Part shown: in pieces, positions 6,723-14,733 of the stretch
Layout: each line of letters begins with the position of its first letter
How positions within the stretch are numbered: position 1 is the stretch's first letter
Translations under genes and position numbers: made by a program
The notes under the pieces: model-generated
Database searches by the model: none
Told to the model about the DNA's origin: nothing
The model's input: the letters and a program-made list of their open reading frames with translations, nothing else
Source: a virus
Length of the DNA: 64,000 nt
Reading direction: 5' to 3' (one strand)
IMG/VR virus record: IMGVR_UViG_3300009164_000064
Coordinates: 1 to 64,000 of that record

Positions 6723-7016
6723 TTAATCCTCTGTAGTTGGATGTTCAAGGTCATGAACGTGGAGTTGAATGATTGCGTAATGGATAACCTTCATAAGGTC
6801 TTTGCGCCATTCAACTGCATCGCCCTTCTTGCCATAACGCTGTGTATACTTCTGCATGTTACCAATACAAAAGCCAGTTCCATGACCACTATCAATAATG
6901 AATTCAGTAGCCTGAAATTTGTTTCGTGAGTAATGCTCACCATATGTAGCATTGATATAATCGGCAATCTCAACGAGAGACTGTCCTTCATTGTACTTGT
7001 ATTCAATCTTTTTCAT
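6723..7016 (-). CDS. DUF3310-like small phage protein
   Basis: The segment FCIGNMQKYTQRYGKK followed by WRKDLMKVIHYAI resembles the DUF3310 pattern (F-x-GN-x-x-KY-x-x-R-x-GKK, then a D-L-x-K-A-x-x-Y-L helix) found in many phages and sometimes annotated as nucleotide kinase without firm evidence. The preferred start is ATG at 7016 (MKKIEYKYNEG). A GTG 4 codons earlier overlaps the stop of the deformylase gene and is an alternative. Function unknown; the family context suggests nucleotide or DNA metabolism. Confidence 0.6.
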   Translation of the reverse strand: MKKIEYKYNEGQSLVEIADYINATYGEHYSRNKFQATEFIIDSGHGTGFCIGNMQKYTQRYGKKGDAVEWRKDLMKVIHYAIIQLHVHDLEHPTTED

Positions 7017-7017
7017 C

Positions 7018-7563
7018 TTATAGCCCACTACTCATTTGGTTCATAATAATACGAGTTTCGTTTGAAATCTTTGGAATAGTAATGCCCTTCTTGGCATTCT
7101 TCCTAGCTTGATCAAGATGAATCTTGTTAGCTCTTTTAGTGTAAAGTACACCATTGAGATGGTCAAGCTCATGTTGAAAAATACGTGCAGTCATTCCACT
7201 AAACTTTTCGGTAATGACATTGCCATTAGGCTCAGTATATCGAACACGAATATGCTGTGGGCGCTTAATCTTAACAAAAAGATTTGGCTGTGAAAGACAA
7301 CCTTCTTCAAGGACAATCAAGTCATCAGATACAGATAATAGGATGGGATTGAAACAGACAATGATTTGCTCTGCCAGCATCGCAAACGCACGATATGGTA
7401 AGCCAATCTGGTTAGCAGCAATACCAACACCACCCTTATCTAGCATAGTTTCTGCTAGATCATGAGCAAGTTGGATAGGGTCTGTTGGGGGGTTTTGGAA
7501 ATTAAACTTATCCAACTCTGTCTTGAGAATTGGATGATGTTTATCCACTAGTTCATGGATCAT
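7018..7563 (-). CDS. def: peptide deformylase
   Basis: Metal-dependent removal of the formyl group from the N-terminal methionine of nascent proteins. All three family motifs are present: GVGIAANQ (45-52), EGCLS (87-91) with the metal-binding Cys89, and QHELDH (130-135) with His131, Glu132 and His135. Length 181 is close to bacterial enzymes, and the C-terminus is longer than in the compact cyanophage version as I remember it. Phage deformylases are known auxiliary genes thought to sustain translation of phage or host proteins during infection. The gene overlaps the upstream 79-residue gene by one base. Confidence 0.95.
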   Translation of the reverse strand: MIHELVDKHHPILKTELDKFNFQNPPTDPIQLAHDLAETMLDKGGVGIAANQIGLPYRAFAMLAEQIIVCFNPILLSVSDDLIVLEEGCLSQPNLFVKIKRPQHIRVRYTEPNGNVITEKFSGMTARIFQHELDHLNGVLYTKRANKIHLDQARKNAKKGITIPKISNETRIIMNQMSSGL

Positions 7564-7802
7564 TATATACTCCTGTTCAAAACTTCATTAAATAATTCAT
7601 TGAGGTGTTCGTCTAGGTTAGGTACCTGTCGTACTCTTGCCAGCCAAACATCATATACAAGTGTATTTATACGATCAAAATTGGTGTTATCATCTTTTTT
7701 TGATACTTTATAATCTCTTTCTTCAAGTTCTTCGATCAATTCTTCATCATCAAAGTCTTCAAGACACACATCGATATTAACTGATACATTCTTATACGTC
7801 AT
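7563..7802 (-). CDS. hypothetical acidic protein (79 aa)
   Basis: A small acidic protein: an N-terminal beta strand (YKNVSVNIDVCLEDF), an acidic helix DDEELIEELEERDYKV, then a helical C-terminus ending in LNELFNEVLNRSI. The DDEELIEELEERGY-like helix is a theme in many small phage proteins without known function. It overlaps the 90-residue gene upstream by 4 nt and abuts the deformylase gene, so it is part of a coupled chain from 46. No catalytic motif is visible. Confidence 0.65.
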   Translation of the reverse strand: MTYKNVSVNIDVCLEDFDDEELIEELEERDYKVSKKDDNTNFDRINTLVYDVWLARVRQVPNLDEHLNELFNEVLNRSI

Positions 7803-8071
7803 ATTTTTTTCTCACGTGCAATAAAATATGGCTGAAACTCACGACATACAGTGAACTTACCAAGCAACTCAGGCTCATCTTCTAGTTCATCACGCTTCCA
7901 CAGATAGAACTCTAGCTCTGTAGCGTTTTCCCAATTACTGTTATCATCATACTCTCTGGCGCAATCTTCTACGACATTAGAGTAATCTTCATAATCATAT
8001 TGATGGTTCCATTCGAAATAATCATCAAAATTAGCATCATCTACTGTGTAATAAAACTTTCTCATTACCAT
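7799..8071 (-). CDS. hypothetical Tyr/Asp-rich protein (90 aa)
   Basis: Very rich in Asp, Glu and Tyr (for example DDANFDDYFEWNHQYDYEDY), probably a compact acidic domain; such acidic phage proteins can mimic DNA or inhibit host enzymes, but nothing specific supports that here. The start ATG at 8071 is preceded by AGGA at 4-nt spacing and overlaps the final codons of 46 by 7 nt. It occupies the place of the small 46.1/46.2 genes of T4. Unrecognised family. Confidence 0.65.
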   Translation of the reverse strand: MVMRKFYYTVDDANFDDYFEWNHQYDYEDYSNVVEDCAREYDDNSNWENATELEFYLWKRDELEDEPELLGKFTVCREFQPYFIAREKKI

Positions 8072-9768
8072 ACTATCCTACTAAAGTTTTTAACTTTTTT
8101 GAACTTAATCTCATGATCGAAACGATCTTTGACACGACTATTGTGTGAGATAACAAACACGTTAGAATCTTCCTGCTTACTGAGGATTTCAAACAACGCA
8201 TCTTCTGCTTCATCATCAGCAGGACCATCACACACTTCATCTAGGATCAACAGGTTTGTTGCCACTGAATTGCGTAGTCTTGCAACTTCACGCCATGTAA
8301 ACATCAGCGCCAAATCGATACGAAACTTCTCACCTTCAGAGAACGACTCATATGAGAATGTATCTCTAAAACGAGACTTTAACACTTCATTGAACTCTTC
8401 GTCAAGATTAAACTCACAAAGAAAGTCCATGTCAGCAAGATATTTGTTGATTGTCTTGTTGATGATAGGAATGTACTGTTGAACAATCTTGGTCTTGATA
8501 CCGCTATCCTTAAGGAACACGGCAGATACATCAAGGATTTCCTTGTGCTTTTTCATGATAGACAAGTTGTCTTTATGCTCTACCAGTTCAACCTTAGCGT
8601 TATCATAGTCGCTGTTATCTTCAATGGTGTTAGCAACATTACGTAGAGCAATAATTTCTTTGTTCAACTCAGCGATACTGCGATTGTATAGAGTGATCTT
8701 GGTGTTGCTATCTTGAATAGAACGATTTAACATGGTTATCTGTGTGTTAGTTGTTTCAATCTGATTGATACGATCATTCACATCCTTAAGCTTTTGCTTA
8801 AGATCATCAACCCCACCAGAAACTTCTTGAAGCTTACCGCTACGCTTTTCTACCACACTGCCCTTATAATCAGGATCAATATCTTGCTTACAGGTAGGAC
8901 ATTCATCATGGTTATTAAAGAAATCAATTTCCTTCTTCAACCCACGAATGCGTTCGTTTAAGGCAGAACCCATCTCAATGATTTTGTTCTTGCGCTTTGA
9001 TACTTTATCTTCGTCAGCAATCTCTTCTAGAAGCTCATTAACCTGAGACTGATATCCATTGATACCAACATTTAACAGGCAACAGTCTGCTTCAAGCTCC
9101 TGTACCTTGATTTCCTTCTGAGCGATTAGTTCTTCATTGTTTGCCTTGAGCGAATCAATATGCTTTTTATGAAGGGCAATCTTTTGCTCACATAATTCAA
9201 TCTCGTACTCTGTCTCTCTTATATGAGACTTGTTCTCTGAAATACGTGACTTCAGAATACCGTTCATAACAGAAAAGATTTGAATATCAAGATAGTCTTC
9301 TACGATCTTGCGGCGGTCAGGAGTTGTCAGGCGCATGAAAGGAATGTAGTTAGCAGAGCCAAGCACCACCACCTGAGTGAAGGTCTTGTGGTTCATCTTG
9401 ATATGGTTCTTTTCAAAGTTCTCTTGGTCTTCTCTAGCACCTTCCTTATCAAGCATCTTACCGTTGCATGTGATATCAAACACGGTTGGCTTCATACCAC
9501 GACGAATTTGATACTCTGTACCATTGATAGACATGTCAAGTTCCACCATCAAACCTTTGTTGGTGATAGTGTTCATTAGCTGCTTAAGAGTGATGTTGCG
9601 GAATGGCTTATTGAACAGCACGTAGCAAAGTGCATCAAGAATAGTAGACTTTCCGCTACCATTCTTGCCAGAGATAAGTGTTAGGTCATTACGGATCAGG
9701 TCAATCTCAGTGAATTGGTTCCCTGATGACAGAAAGTTTTGATATCGCAATTTCTTAAAAAGAATCAT
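8065..9768 (-). CDS. 46: recombination nuclease ATPase subunit (gp46, Rad50-like)
   Basis: With gp47 it resects DNA ends for recombination-dependent replication and host DNA breakdown. The domain order is the Rad50/SbcC one: Walker A GKNGSGKST at residues 34-42, a long coiled coil (about 170-290), a zinc hook CPTC near residue 295, returning coiled coil, ABC signature FSEGEKFR near residue 470, Walker B LLILDE with D-loop near 505, and the switch His in VISHNSR. Length 567 compares with 560 in T4. Three nucleotides separate it from 47. Confidence 0.97.
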   Translation of the reverse strand: MILFKKLRYQNFLSSGNQFTEIDLIRNDLTLISGKNGSGKSTILDALCYVLFNKPFRNITLKQLMNTITNKGLMVELDMSINGTEYQIRRGMKPTVFDITCNGKMLDKEGAREDQENFEKNHIKMNHKTFTQVVVLGSANYIPFMRLTTPDRRKIVEDYLDIQIFSVMNGILKSRISENKSHIRETEYEIELCEQKIALHKKHIDSLKANNEELIAQKEIKVQELEADCCLLNVGINGYQSQVNELLEEIADEDKVSKRKNKIIEMGSALNERIRGLKKEIDFFNNHDECPTCKQDIDPDYKGSVVEKRSGKLQEVSGGVDDLKQKLKDVNDRINQIETTNTQITMLNRSIQDSNTKITLYNRSIAELNKEIIALRNVANTIEDNSDYDNAKVELVEHKDNLSIMKKHKEILDVSAVFLKDSGIKTKIVQQYIPIINKTINKYLADMDFLCEFNLDEEFNEVLKSRFRDTFSYESFSEGEKFRIDLALMFTWREVARLRNSVATNLLILDEVCDGPADDEAEDALFEILSKQEDSNVFVISHNSRVKDRFDHEIKFKKVKNFSRIVW

Positions 9769-9771
9769 AGA

Positions 9772-10818
9772 TTAACCTACATACAAAGCTTCAGTGTACA
9801 GCCCTGTAAGATAATCGTCAAGCTCTACCTTATCTACTGTTACATCTGAAGAATTAATCACCTTACGTAGAATTCCTAGTGTGCTCTCAGCATCAACCAT
9901 CTCATCCTCTTCATCCATATTGAGAACAGTCTTTTGTTCAATAATGTTGAACTTAAAAGGATTTTGTTCTTCAATCTTATGAACAAATTGCTCATATTTC
10001 GTATCATTATTTCTACGTTCAACAACAAGCTTGATAGCAGCACCTTCCAATAGACTAAAATCAATATCCATATCCTTACTGTCATCATATGTAATGATGT
10101 GAAACATATGGAAGGGATTAGGAATAAAGGTCATTTCAAGGGTGTCTGTGTCAAACACATGAAATCCCTTCTGATCTTCGTAATCGGCCCATGTCATCTC
10201 ATATGGCGTACCAAGATAAGTGATATTGCCCTTTGAAGAGCGGTGATGATAGTGACCAGAATATACAGCACGAAACTTACTAAAGATATTGCTATCCATG
10301 CCCTTATTCATGATAGAACCACGATGCATCTCAAAACCAGCTAGCTCTAGGTGTCCGAAAACAACACCATTAGCATCAGCAGCATCAATCATCTTCATGC
10401 AGTCATCATAGTTTTCCTGACAAATCCATGGTAGGATCAACACAGGAAGATCATCGAAGGCCCATAGTGTTGGCGAAGAGAAAGCACGAATTTTTTGATA
10501 CCCATAGAGAAGGCTCTCTTGAGTATTGATCTTGATGCTATTGCGGTGAAAGCTATCGTGATTACCCACAAAGGTAAGTAGGGAGATATCCCTCTCATGC
10601 ATCACATCAAAGAAATATTCTTTGGCTAAGGTAAGGGACTTCAGGTTGATTTGCTTCTTGTTATCAAACAAGTCACCAACCTGAAGCACCCTATCAATGC
10701 AGTTCTCTTCCAGATATGGAAAAAACACTTCAGAGTAAAACTTCTTCATATGAGCATGAAAATGCTCCGAATCGTTTCTTACTCCGAAGTGTGTGTCACC
10801 AAGCACTGCAATTTTCAT
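9772..10818 (-). CDS. 47: recombination nuclease (gp47, Mre11-like)
   Basis: Calcineurin-like metallophosphoesterase subunit of the 46/47 complex. The five phosphoesterase motifs are visible: GDTHFG near residue 7, GDLFDN near 49, GNHDS near 86, GHLE near 155 and SGHYHH near 187, supplying the two-metal site ligands. Length 348 compares with 339 in T4. It is transcribed together with 46, and the short gap implies stoichiometric coupled translation. Confidence 0.97.
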   Translation of the reverse strand: MKIAVLGDTHFGVRNDSEHFHAHMKKFYSEVFFPYLEENCIDRVLQVGDLFDNKKQINLKSLTLAKEYFFDVMHERDISLLTFVGNHDSFHRNSIKINTQESLLYGYQKIRAFSSPTLWAFDDLPVLILPWICQENYDDCMKMIDAADANGVVFGHLELAGFEMHRGSIMNKGMDSNIFSKFRAVYSGHYHHRSSKGNITYLGTPYEMTWADYEDQKGFHVFDTDTLEMTFIPNPFHMFHIITYDDSKDMDIDFSLLEGAAIKLVVERRNNDTKYEQFVHKIEEQNPFKFNIIEQKTVLNMDEEDEMVDAESTLGILRKVINSSDVTVDKVELDDYLTGLYTEALYVG

Positions 10819-10821
10819 AAT

Positions 10822-10998
10822 CTACCTTCTTTTTTTATCTTGCTCTTTTCTAAAAGCGGCAAGAGCCTGTTCACAATATTCTTTAGTTACTTCTAGTACT
10901 TGTGCTCTATTAAACTTTTCGTTTTGTGAAGTACTACTATTACTTAATGCCTCTGCCATCTGTTGAACGATAGCAGGAACAGAATTAAACCTACTCAT
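10822..10998 (-). CDS. hypothetical protein between 55 and 47 (58 aa)
   Basis: A small helical protein, MSRFNSVPAIVQQMAEALSN, with a polar Ser/Thr/Asn linker and a basic C-terminal helix ending FRKEQDKKRR. The frame opens further up, but the ATG at 10998 overlaps the stop of 55 (ATGAG) and is the natural coupled start. The position next to gp55 and the size would permit a transcription co-factor such as a gp33 analogue, but no sequence similarity to gp33 is apparent, so this is only a possibility. Confidence 0.6.
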   Translation of the reverse strand: MSRFNSVPAIVQQMAEALSNSSTSQNEKFNRAQVLEVTKEYCEQALAAFRKEQDKKRR

Positions 10999-11548
10999 CT
11001 TCTTCATCTCCAAAAAAATTCTCTAATCCGGCTTTCTTCGTAGCCTTGGTTGTTGGTTTTGCATCATACTTTTCCGACAGACTTGATAATTTATCATAAT
11101 CCATGGTTACTATGAATGCATTAAAATGGCTCTGATCATCAGGGGCCATCTCAACCAAGGTGTTCATCACCAGAGAGTTTTCCATAGACTTGTACCTGAT
11201 GTACGATTGCTTTTTCTCTTTGTCAATGCGTCTTAGGAATGCATAGTACATGATTTGTGTAAAATATGCAAATGGGTTGCTTGACTTTTCAGGATCAAAG
11301 TTGTGTAGATATCTGAAACAATTTTCAATTGCATCGCCAATCATATCATCACGGTATGTGTATCCAATGAAGTTTCTATTGGTTGATAGGCGATTAGCAA
11401 TTAACCATACGCATTCACCAATATAGTTACTTGCAATCGGTGGTTCAAGTCCTGCTTCTTTTGCTTCTTTATACTTGTTAGTGTATATAATCATCTCTGC
11501 ATATAAACGCTTATTGTCTACATAGTGATTGTCTGTTGTTTTTTCCAT
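10991..11548 (-). CDS. 55: late transcription sigma factor (gp55)
   Basis: Directs host RNA polymerase to late promoters of the TATAAATA type. Length 185 equals T4 gp55. The central region, CVWLIANRLSTNRNFIGYTY then DDMIGDAIENCFRYLHNFDP and NPFAYFTQIMYYAFLRRIDK, is a reduced sigma70 region 2 that binds the core clamp and melts the -10 octamer. Matching octamers occur upstream of the structural genes in this same window. It lies between the Sm-like 141-residue gene and the 47/46 pair. Confidence 0.94.
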   Translation of the reverse strand: MEKTTDNHYVDNKRLYAEMIIYTNKYKEAKEAGLEPPIASNYIGECVWLIANRLSTNRNFIGYTYRDDMIGDAIENCFRYLHNFDPEKSSNPFAYFTQIMYYAFLRRIDKEKKQSYIRYKSMENSLVMNTLVEMAPDDQSHFNAFIVTMDYDKLSSLSEKYDAKPTTKATKKAGLENFFGDEEDE

Positions 11549-11557
11549 GTCGTTTCC

Positions 11558-11983
11558 TTAATTAACCGAGCCACTGCCGGGATTAAAATTACGAAGATGA
11601 AGTTCTTTCATAATTTTTTCTAAACTTGATTCAGACATGTGTTCATCAAGCTGAGCAGTAGCTTCTTTGATCTGTCTTTCAATTCTTTTCTTTGTATATT
11701 GTTTGGCAAATACAATTGCCTTTTGATAATACTCAGCCATAACTTTTGATGCTGGATAATATGTCATGACCGCCTTATTTGGAACAGTCATTAGATCATC
11801 ATCCGATAACATCATACCATCACGTAGTTTCATGGTAACTGTACCATACTCATCATATCCATCGACAATCGCCATTGGATTAGCAATGTTATAATATGGC
11901 ATATCATTTTTCGGAAATTCATCCGTACCATCAAGTGCGCCGATAAACTCTTCTCCAGAAATAAGTTTAAATACAAAAATCAT
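11558..11983 (-). CDS. hypothetical protein with Sm-like N-terminus (141 aa)
   Basis: The N-terminal 80 residues (FVFKLISGEEFIGALDG, then PMAIVDGYDEYGTVTMKLRD, then VPNKAVMTYYPASKVMAEYY) have the strand pattern of a small Sm/LSm-like barrel. I associate such proteins with T4-like cyanophages near uvsW and 55, without known function. A basic helix (KQYTKKRIERQIKEATAQL) and a polar tail follow. It overlaps the end of uvsW by 4 nt and precedes 55 by 9 nt. A role in RNA or transcription is a guess based on fold and neighbours. Confidence 0.65.
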   Translation of the reverse strand: MIFVFKLISGEEFIGALDGTDEFPKNDMPYYNIANPMAIVDGYDEYGTVTMKLRDGMMLSDDDLMTVPNKAVMTYYPASKVMAEYYQKAIVFAKQYTKKRIERQIKEATAQLDEHMSESSLEKIMKELHLRNFNPGSGSVN

Positions 11984-13461
11984 TTCAATTTTACCTTATA
12001 AATTTTATAATCAAATTTTTCTTGGTCGTAGATATTGACACGTTCTTCGAAGTGCTTTAGAGCAAAGTTCTTCTTAGCACCCTTGGTAAGGTTATCGACA
12101 ATATCATATAGATATGCCTCATCCTTATCCTTGTGTTGTCTCAACATACGTCCAATGGACTGTAGTACTTTGATCTTAGACTTCAGAGGTCCAGCAGCGA
12201 TCATATGATGCAATTTCTTAATAGAGACACCCGTACTTGTGGTACCAAGTGATGCAATAAGAATTGCGTTTTCTTCGTCTTCCATTGCTTTACGGATAGC
12301 CTCTCTATCCTTTACGCCTCCATCAATATAGAAAGCGTTGCTTTGGTCCTTGAGTGCTTCATGAAGAATTTTTCCATGGGCAACTAGACGAAAGAACAGT
12401 AATTTATTGCCCTTGAGAGATAACGCCAAGTTTCTGATGAAATTGGTTCTCTTCTGGTAATTGATTAGGAAATCCACTTCTTCTGCATATGTCTTTTTTC
12501 TGTTCTTCTGTTCAACAGGATCAAAGATAGGCTTATGGAATTCCTTGATAACTTCATCTGGATATTCAAGGACAATGCATTTGATTTTAATGTCTGATGC
12601 GTGTCCTTGATCAATTAATTCTCTGGTTGTTGTCGTAGTATGTGGTGGACCAAATAGTCCCTCAATGGTTGCTTTATTAAGTTCAATATTATCTAGCGTA
12701 CCTGTTGTACCAAATCTATATGGTGTATTTTCCATAGCAGATATAATTTTAATGAGAGATGTTGCCTTACAACCGTGCGCTTCATCTCCTATAACTACTT
12801 GAAACTGATTATACCATGGCTTTGGCATAGTCGATCTACCATTTTCAAGTGACTGCCATGTGGTGATAACAATATCAGCGTCGATATCATTATTTTTTTC
12901 TAGACCACCGATTGATGTTGCGATCTTTCCTTTGAACCCGTATGAGCGAATATCATCTTCAAACTGTGCTACTAGACCAGTTGAAGGTACAATGATCAGT
13001 GTCTTCTCGCTGTACCATGTAGCAATCAAGTAGATCATAAAAGACTTACCTGATGATGTTGGCGATAGAAGAGTTCTTCTGCGTGTTCTTAAACACTTTA
13101 CAACAGCCTCAACCTGATAGTCTCGTATTTCGAGCCATTCAGGGAGTTCCAATGCTTTAATATGTTCTAGTACTTCATTAACGGATACGTTATCGTATGT
13201 CAACTGTTTATCGAAAGAAAAACTATAACCTACACTATCGCAATACTTCTTGATGCGAAGAGCAAGACCAGCATATACAAGACCAGTAACATTATTTACT
13301 AATCGAATTTTTCCGTCCCAAAATTTATTCTTAAAATTTGGATGGTACTTATAGTTCTCTGCGAAGAATGTGAGCTTATCAGAAAGCTCCATTAAGATGC
13401 CAGAGTCGGCTCTTACTCTACAATGAACATCATTTATGTATTCAAGATGTACGTCACTCAT
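11980..13461 (-). CDS. uvsW: UvsW DNA/RNA-DNA helicase
   Basis: Superfamily 2 helicase that unwinds branched recombination intermediates and R-loops, switching T4 from origin- to recombination-dependent replication. Walker A SPTSSGKS is at residues 133-140, DEAH at 226-229, motif III-like FGTTGTL near 252, and motif VI QSIGRMLRQ near 445. The N-terminal 90 residues form the small UvsW accessory domain with the FKNKFWDGKIRL pattern. Length 493 compares with about 500 in T4. It follows uvsY by 3 nt. Confidence 0.96.
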   Translation of the reverse strand: MSDVHLEYINDVHCRVRADSGILMELSDKLTFFAENYKYHPNFKNKFWDGKIRLVNNVTGLVYAGLALRIKKYCDSVGYSFSFDKQLTYDNVSVNEVLEHIKALELPEWLEIRDYQVEAVVKCLRTRRRTLLSPTSSGKSFMIYLIATWYSEKTLIIVPSTGLVAQFEDDIRSYGFKGKIATSIGGLEKNNDIDADIVITTWQSLENGRSTMPKPWYNQFQVVIGDEAHGCKATSLIKIISAMENTPYRFGTTGTLDNIELNKATIEGLFGPPHTTTTTRELIDQGHASDIKIKCIVLEYPDEVIKEFHKPIFDPVEQKNRKKTYAEEVDFLINYQKRTNFIRNLALSLKGNKLLFFRLVAHGKILHEALKDQSNAFYIDGGVKDREAIRKAMEDEENAILIASLGTTSTGVSIKKLHHMIAAGPLKSKIKVLQSIGRMLRQHKDKDEAYLYDIVDNLTKGAKKNFALKHFEERVNIYDQEKFDYKIYKVKLK

Positions 13462-13464
13462 TCA

Positions 13465-13899
13465 TTAGCCACCACTTGTATATTTAATCCAATCGATTGC
13501 GTTTTTGATTTGAAATCCACGATTGGATAGGTTTTTGATAATAGATTCGAGCAGAGAAACCTTTTCGTGCTGGACACCAATCTTCAGGCTTAGCTGAATG
13601 ATATCATTGTCAGCATCAACATATTGCTGAACATCAGAACGAATTACCTTGCCAATTGCAGGTAGTTCCCAACCCTTCTCTTGCGTTTCATTTGTTGGAC
13701 CCTGAGTATAGAATTCATACTTCTCCAACTTTAGAAGCTTTAGTTCAGAATCATACTTACGAAGCAAAATCTTTTCGTTAGTATATATCTCGCTATATTT
13801 TTGATGCAGTGACGAAATCTTCAGAGATTCTTCGCCAAGGTCCATGCGGTCAATTTTGCTATCTTCAGCCCAAAAAGCGTAAATTGATTCGAGTTTCAT
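13465..13899 (-). CDS. uvsY: UvsY recombination mediator
   Basis: Loads the UvsX recombinase on single-stranded DNA coated by gp32. Recognised by length (144; T4 137), by its place directly before uvsW, and by the pattern MKLESIYAFWAEDSKIDRMD at the N-terminus, the LRKYDSELKLLKLEKYEFY helix in the middle, and the C-terminal SNRGFQIKNAIDW that matches the SRGFxIKxxxDW ending of T4 UvsY. A clean sigma70-type promoter lies immediately upstream, so uvsY-uvsW can be expressed before late transcription begins. Confidence 0.93.
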   Translation of the reverse strand: MKLESIYAFWAEDSKIDRMDLGEESLKISSLHQKYSEIYTNEKILLRKYDSELKLLKLEKYEFYTQGPTNETQEKGWELPAIGKVIRSDVQQYVDADNDIIQLSLKIGVQHEKVSLLESIIKNLSNRGFQIKNAIDWIKYTSGG

Positions 13900-13934
13900 A
13901 ATATATCCTTTAATGCGTCTCAGTTATTGAGACG

Positions 13935-13963
13935 ATCATAACATTGATTCGTTATGGTGTCAA
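13935..13963 (-). promoter_or_regulatory. uvsY: sigma70-type promoter before uvsY
   Basis: Perfect -35 TTGACA (13958-13963), 17-nt spacer, -10 TATGAT (13935-13940) on the minus strand, about 36 nt before the uvsY start. The -35 overlaps the stop of the gp3-like gene. The spacer contains an inverted repeat CATAAC/GTTATG, and a second small hairpin CGTCTC/GAGACG follows at the transcript start, without a U-tract. It separates the late gp3-like gene from the early or middle recombination genes. Confidence 0.82.
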
Positions 13964-14433
13964 TCCATCACATCAAAATAATATCTATTAAATCTAAAGC
14001 CTACAATTGAAGTAGCATACTGTATTTCGGGTAGTGTACTATCAAATTCAATAGGAGATAGTGAAATAGGAAATACGTCTGTAAACCTTACATGGATGTG
14101 TGGCTGTAGATTGTTATTAAGAATGAACACAGAACAGTCTGACTTAATATTACTATATTGACCTAGATCGTCAGGGTGTCCCAGATGTACCATCCAGTTA
14201 AAAATCTCAAGATAGTCAGCCATATTTTCACCAACCATAAATTTAATGGAAAGTTCATCGTATGTTATGTTACCTGCGCTGTAATATGGTACAAATGGCG
14301 TTGGAGATGCAATTGCACCTAGATTGATACCAGGAATAGTTACAGTCTGTGCACGATACTCTAACTCAGGTGTGATGCTCAGTTTGAACCTAAAATTCAG
14401 TTGAGATAGATTATTTTGATCTGGCATGAACAT
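13960..14433 (-). CDS. 3: tail-tube-fold protein, probable gp3-like tail terminator
   Basis: The pattern YRAQTVTIPGINLGAIA, then PTPFVPYYSAGNITYDELSI and KFMVGENMADYLEIFNWMVH, is the strand-and-helix signature of the T4 tail-tube superfamily and resembles the protein that cyanophage annotations place between 23 and uvsY as gp3 (tail completion). Length 157 compares with T4 gp3 at 176. By this reading it caps the tube and stops its polymerisation. A baseplate-tube junction protein of the same fold (gp54/gp48-like) is the main alternative. A perfect late octamer lies upstream at 14504-14511. Confidence 0.65.
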   Translation of the reverse strand: MFMPDQNNLSQLNFRFKLSITPELEYRAQTVTIPGINLGAIASPTPFVPYYSAGNITYDELSIKFMVGENMADYLEIFNWMVHLGHPDDLGQYSNIKSDCSVFILNNNLQPHIHVRFTDVFPISLSPIEFDSTLPEIQYATSIVGFRFNRYYFDVMD

Positions 14434-14448
14434 TTTGGTATTTTCCTC

Positions 14449-14477
14449 TTGACCAACCGAGTCGGTGTGGTTATAAT
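14449..14477 (+). promoter_or_regulatory. sigma70-type promoter for plus-strand island
   Basis: TTGACC (14449-14454), 17-nt spacer, perfect TATAAT (14472-14477) on the plus strand, about 50 nt before the first plus-strand gene. Five of six -35 bases and all -10 bases match. It is back-to-back with the late octamer at 14504-14511 on the opposite strand, so early rightward and late leftward transcription would overlap here. Confidence 0.8.
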
Positions 14478-14503
14478 AGATTTGTAGATATGAAAACTAA
14501 TAG

Positions 14504-14511
14504 TATTTATA
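14504..14511 (-). promoter_or_regulatory. late promoter octamer TATAAATA (gp3-like gene)
   Basis: A perfect T4 late octamer on the minus strand, 70 nt before the start codon of the gp3-like gene, in the divergent intergenic gap. Late genes in T4 are read by gp55-bearing polymerase from exactly this sequence. Confidence 0.8.
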
Positions 14512-14526
14512 TAGTAAGGAAATAAG

Positions 14527-14712
14527 ATGATTCGAATTCAAAGAATGAGAGACACAGGAAACTGGACGCAGATGAGCACTTGTTCAAAGACAAGTGATTC
14601 TATTTTAAATCATCTGATGGAAAGGGTTGCCAAACAGAAAATGAATGGCTATACTAATCGTGTCAGAGCAATTGATGATTCAGGTAATCTGATTAACTTC
14701 TATAGCGGATAA
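14527..14712 (+). CDS. hypothetical small protein (61 aa), plus strand
   Basis: First of three plus-strand genes. The ATG is preceded by AAGGAA at 5-nt spacing and by a sigma70 promoter. The product MIRIQRMRDTGNWTQMSTCS is basic and ends with AIDDSGNLINFYSG, a beta-hairpin-like finish. No family recognised. The promoter type and orientation opposite to the late structural block suggest early expression; small early proteins of T4-like phages often modify host functions, but this one gives no clue to its target. Confidence 0.68.
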   Translation: MIRIQRMRDTGNWTQMSTCSKTSDSILNHLMERVAKQKMNGYTNRVRAIDDSGNLINFYSG

Positions 14713-14733
14713 CACTGCTTTTGCAAAGGAAAT

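Noticed and set aside
7664-7671. TATAAATA on the minus strand inside the 79-residue gene
   Set aside because: It lies in coding sequence 101 nt before deformylase with no gap; chance occurrence in AT-rich DNA is likely.
13917-13940. Hairpin CGTCTC/GAGACG after the gp3-like gene as a terminator
   Set aside because: The stem is only 6 bp with no U-tract, and it overlaps a clear promoter for uvsY.
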